Of a stretch of DNA of 35,024 nt, positions 34,208 to 35,024 are shown piece after piece (within the stretch, counting starts at the first letter, position 1; every line of letters begins with the position of its first letter). The translations under genes and the position numbers were made by a program. The stretch comes from Smittium culicis (taxonomy: Eukaryota > Kickxellomycota > Harpellomycetes > Harpellales > Legeriomycetaceae), in assembly GCA_001970855.1 (NCBI GenBank), contig LSSN01005224.1, forward strand, positions 1 to 35,024, written 5' to 3'. Under the pieces are notes generated by a model, which saw nothing but the letters and a program-made list of their open reading frames with translations, was not told where the DNA came from and did not search any database.

Positions 34208-34866
34208 AATAAGTCTTGGGTACAATATAATTAAACTGCCAGAGTATTTTAAAATTCTGTCTATTAAAAAAATCGTTTTCACTTTTTCTAAACAAATTCA
34301 GATATAGCATTAGGGATTTTTTCCGATTTTAATTTAGTAAATTAGTATGTATTTATGTTAACCTTCGTTCATCAGATAAGCTTATAATTGAATATCTAAA
34401 TTAATTTAACGCAATTATTTACTTTTTTTCTTGCTCTTTTTGAACATTGATATTTTATTTGCAACCAAAATATTCCATATGAGATTATGACCAGAAAATG
34501 TCTAGCCTTTGGAGCTGCAGGGTGGATTCTGATGTAATCCTTTTATAATAAATTTATTAGTCGAATTAATAATCCTTATATTTACAATTTCTTTTTTATT
34601 AAACGGATTTTATTATTATATTTAAAAGTAAAAATATGCTCTAAAAAGAGAAATTGTTATTGGATTTTTTATAAATATGTTATCACTATTTTCAAACTTT
34701 AATTTTTTGACTTTTGGTTTTTAGTATGTATTGTACAATACATTTACCTCTCTCTCTCGTCCTTAAGCTTTTTTTCTAGAAAAAGCCAAAAAAAATTTAA
34801 TAAAATTTAAAATCTTAAAATCTCAAAAAATAAAAAAAAAACGAATCCCCAATCTCGGATGCAATA
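34208..34866. other. Spacer between AASS and the last gene
   Basis: 659 bases, A/T-rich, holding the AASS 3' end and the promoter of the following gene. A CT-repeat tract (34747-34763) lies about 100 bases before the next start codon. The plus-strand frame at 34116-34307 is an out-of-frame shadow of the last AASS exon. Confidence 0.6.
34747..34763 (+). promoter_or_regulatory. CT-repeat tract upstream of last gene
   Basis: A pyrimidine run CCTCTCTCTCTCGTCC sits 104 bases before the ATG at 34867, followed by T- and A-rich stretches. CT-rich runs are common near fungal transcription starts, so it may mark a core promoter; this is inference from position and composition only. Confidence 0.35.
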
Positions 34867-35024
34867 ATGGGCATGCTGAATAAAACAGTATACAAGCCCA
34901 AGATTGTACAATCAGACGATGAATCAAACAACGAATGGGACAACGACAAGAATGAAAGCGACTTCATTGACGTTGAAGAGAACGACGACGATTCGGATCT
35001 CGATCAAGATCGAGATTCGAAATC
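34867..35024 (+). CDS. Acidic N-terminus of an unidentified protein (partial)
   Basis: An ATG opens a frame of 52 codons plus two bases that runs off the window edge. After a short basic start (MGMLNKTVYKPKIVQ) the sequence is dominated by Asp, Glu, Asn and Ser (SDDESNNEW, then runs of Asp), so it is probably a disordered acidic N-terminus. Such starts are common in chromatin, transcription-elongation and ribosome-biogenesis factors, but no domain is present and I cannot name it. Local G+C is clearly higher than in the spacer just upstream, with balanced codon use, which supports coding. The CT-rich tract upstream fits a promoter. Confidence 0.7.
   Translation, partial: MGMLNKTVYKPKIVQSDDESNNEWDNDKNESDFIDVEENDDDSDLDQDRDSK

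Noticed and set aside
1..35024. CRISPR array, rRNA genes, telomere repeats or a secondary-metabolite cluster
   Set aside because: No regularly spaced repeats, no rRNA-like conserved blocks, no telomere repeat array, and the genes are unrelated housekeeping functions.

Overview
The window is an A+T-rich stretch of a eukaryotic nuclear genome. It holds intron-containing housekeeping genes separated by long, very A/T-rich spacers. Every one of the 24 introns I could place is GT-AG and short (58 to 169 bases), and TAA, TAG and TGA all act as stops. Protein features (a DBP9-type DEAD-box helicase, a GPATCH1/DUF1604 protein with the conserved N-terminal block, a CWC24/RNF113 protein) fit a fungus. 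The many introns, A+T bias and a fused lysine-degrading enzyme suggest an early-diverging (zygomycete-grade) fungus. This placement is inference; another unicellular eukaryote is not excluded.

Layout. Bases 1-45 carry a G+C-rich fragment resembling the 3' end of a retroelement ORF. Bases 46-5962 are a gene desert. A tRNA-Trp(CCA) lies at 5963-6035, followed by a decayed, more G+C-rich repeat (6312-6870) that has a diverged second copy at 26883-27283. From 7707 to 23792 the window is gene-rich: PIN4-type parvulin (minus), CWC24/RNF113 (plus), GPATCH1 homologue (plus), DBP9/DDX56 helicase (minus), a small coiled-coil hypothetical (minus), GINS subunit PSF1 (plus) and a PA-TM-RING E3 ligase (plus). 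A small hypothetical (minus) sits near 25.0-25.3 kb. A second spacer with repeat remnants runs to 30.5 kb. An 11-exon bifunctional lysine-ketoglutarate reductase/saccharopine dehydrogenase (AASS) occupies 30516-34207, and the first 52 codons of an acidic protein run off the right edge.

How the genes fit together. CWC24 and GPATCH1 are neighbouring spliceosome-associated factors. PIN4 and DBP9 both belong to ribosome biogenesis. PSF1 is a replication-fork component, the RING protein is an endomembrane ubiquitin ligase, and AASS is a mitochondrial metabolic enzyme. There is no sign of operons or a dedicated gene cluster. PIN4/CWC24 and the 18.9-kb hypothetical/PSF1 are divergent pairs that may share promoters; GPATCH1 and DBP9 converge.

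I found no clearly novel multi-gene system. The best leads are a GPATCH1 homologue lacking a recognisable G-patch, the fused AASS with a mitochondrial-type leader, two families of mutated retroelement-like repeats, and recurrent C-rich tracts in the spacers.
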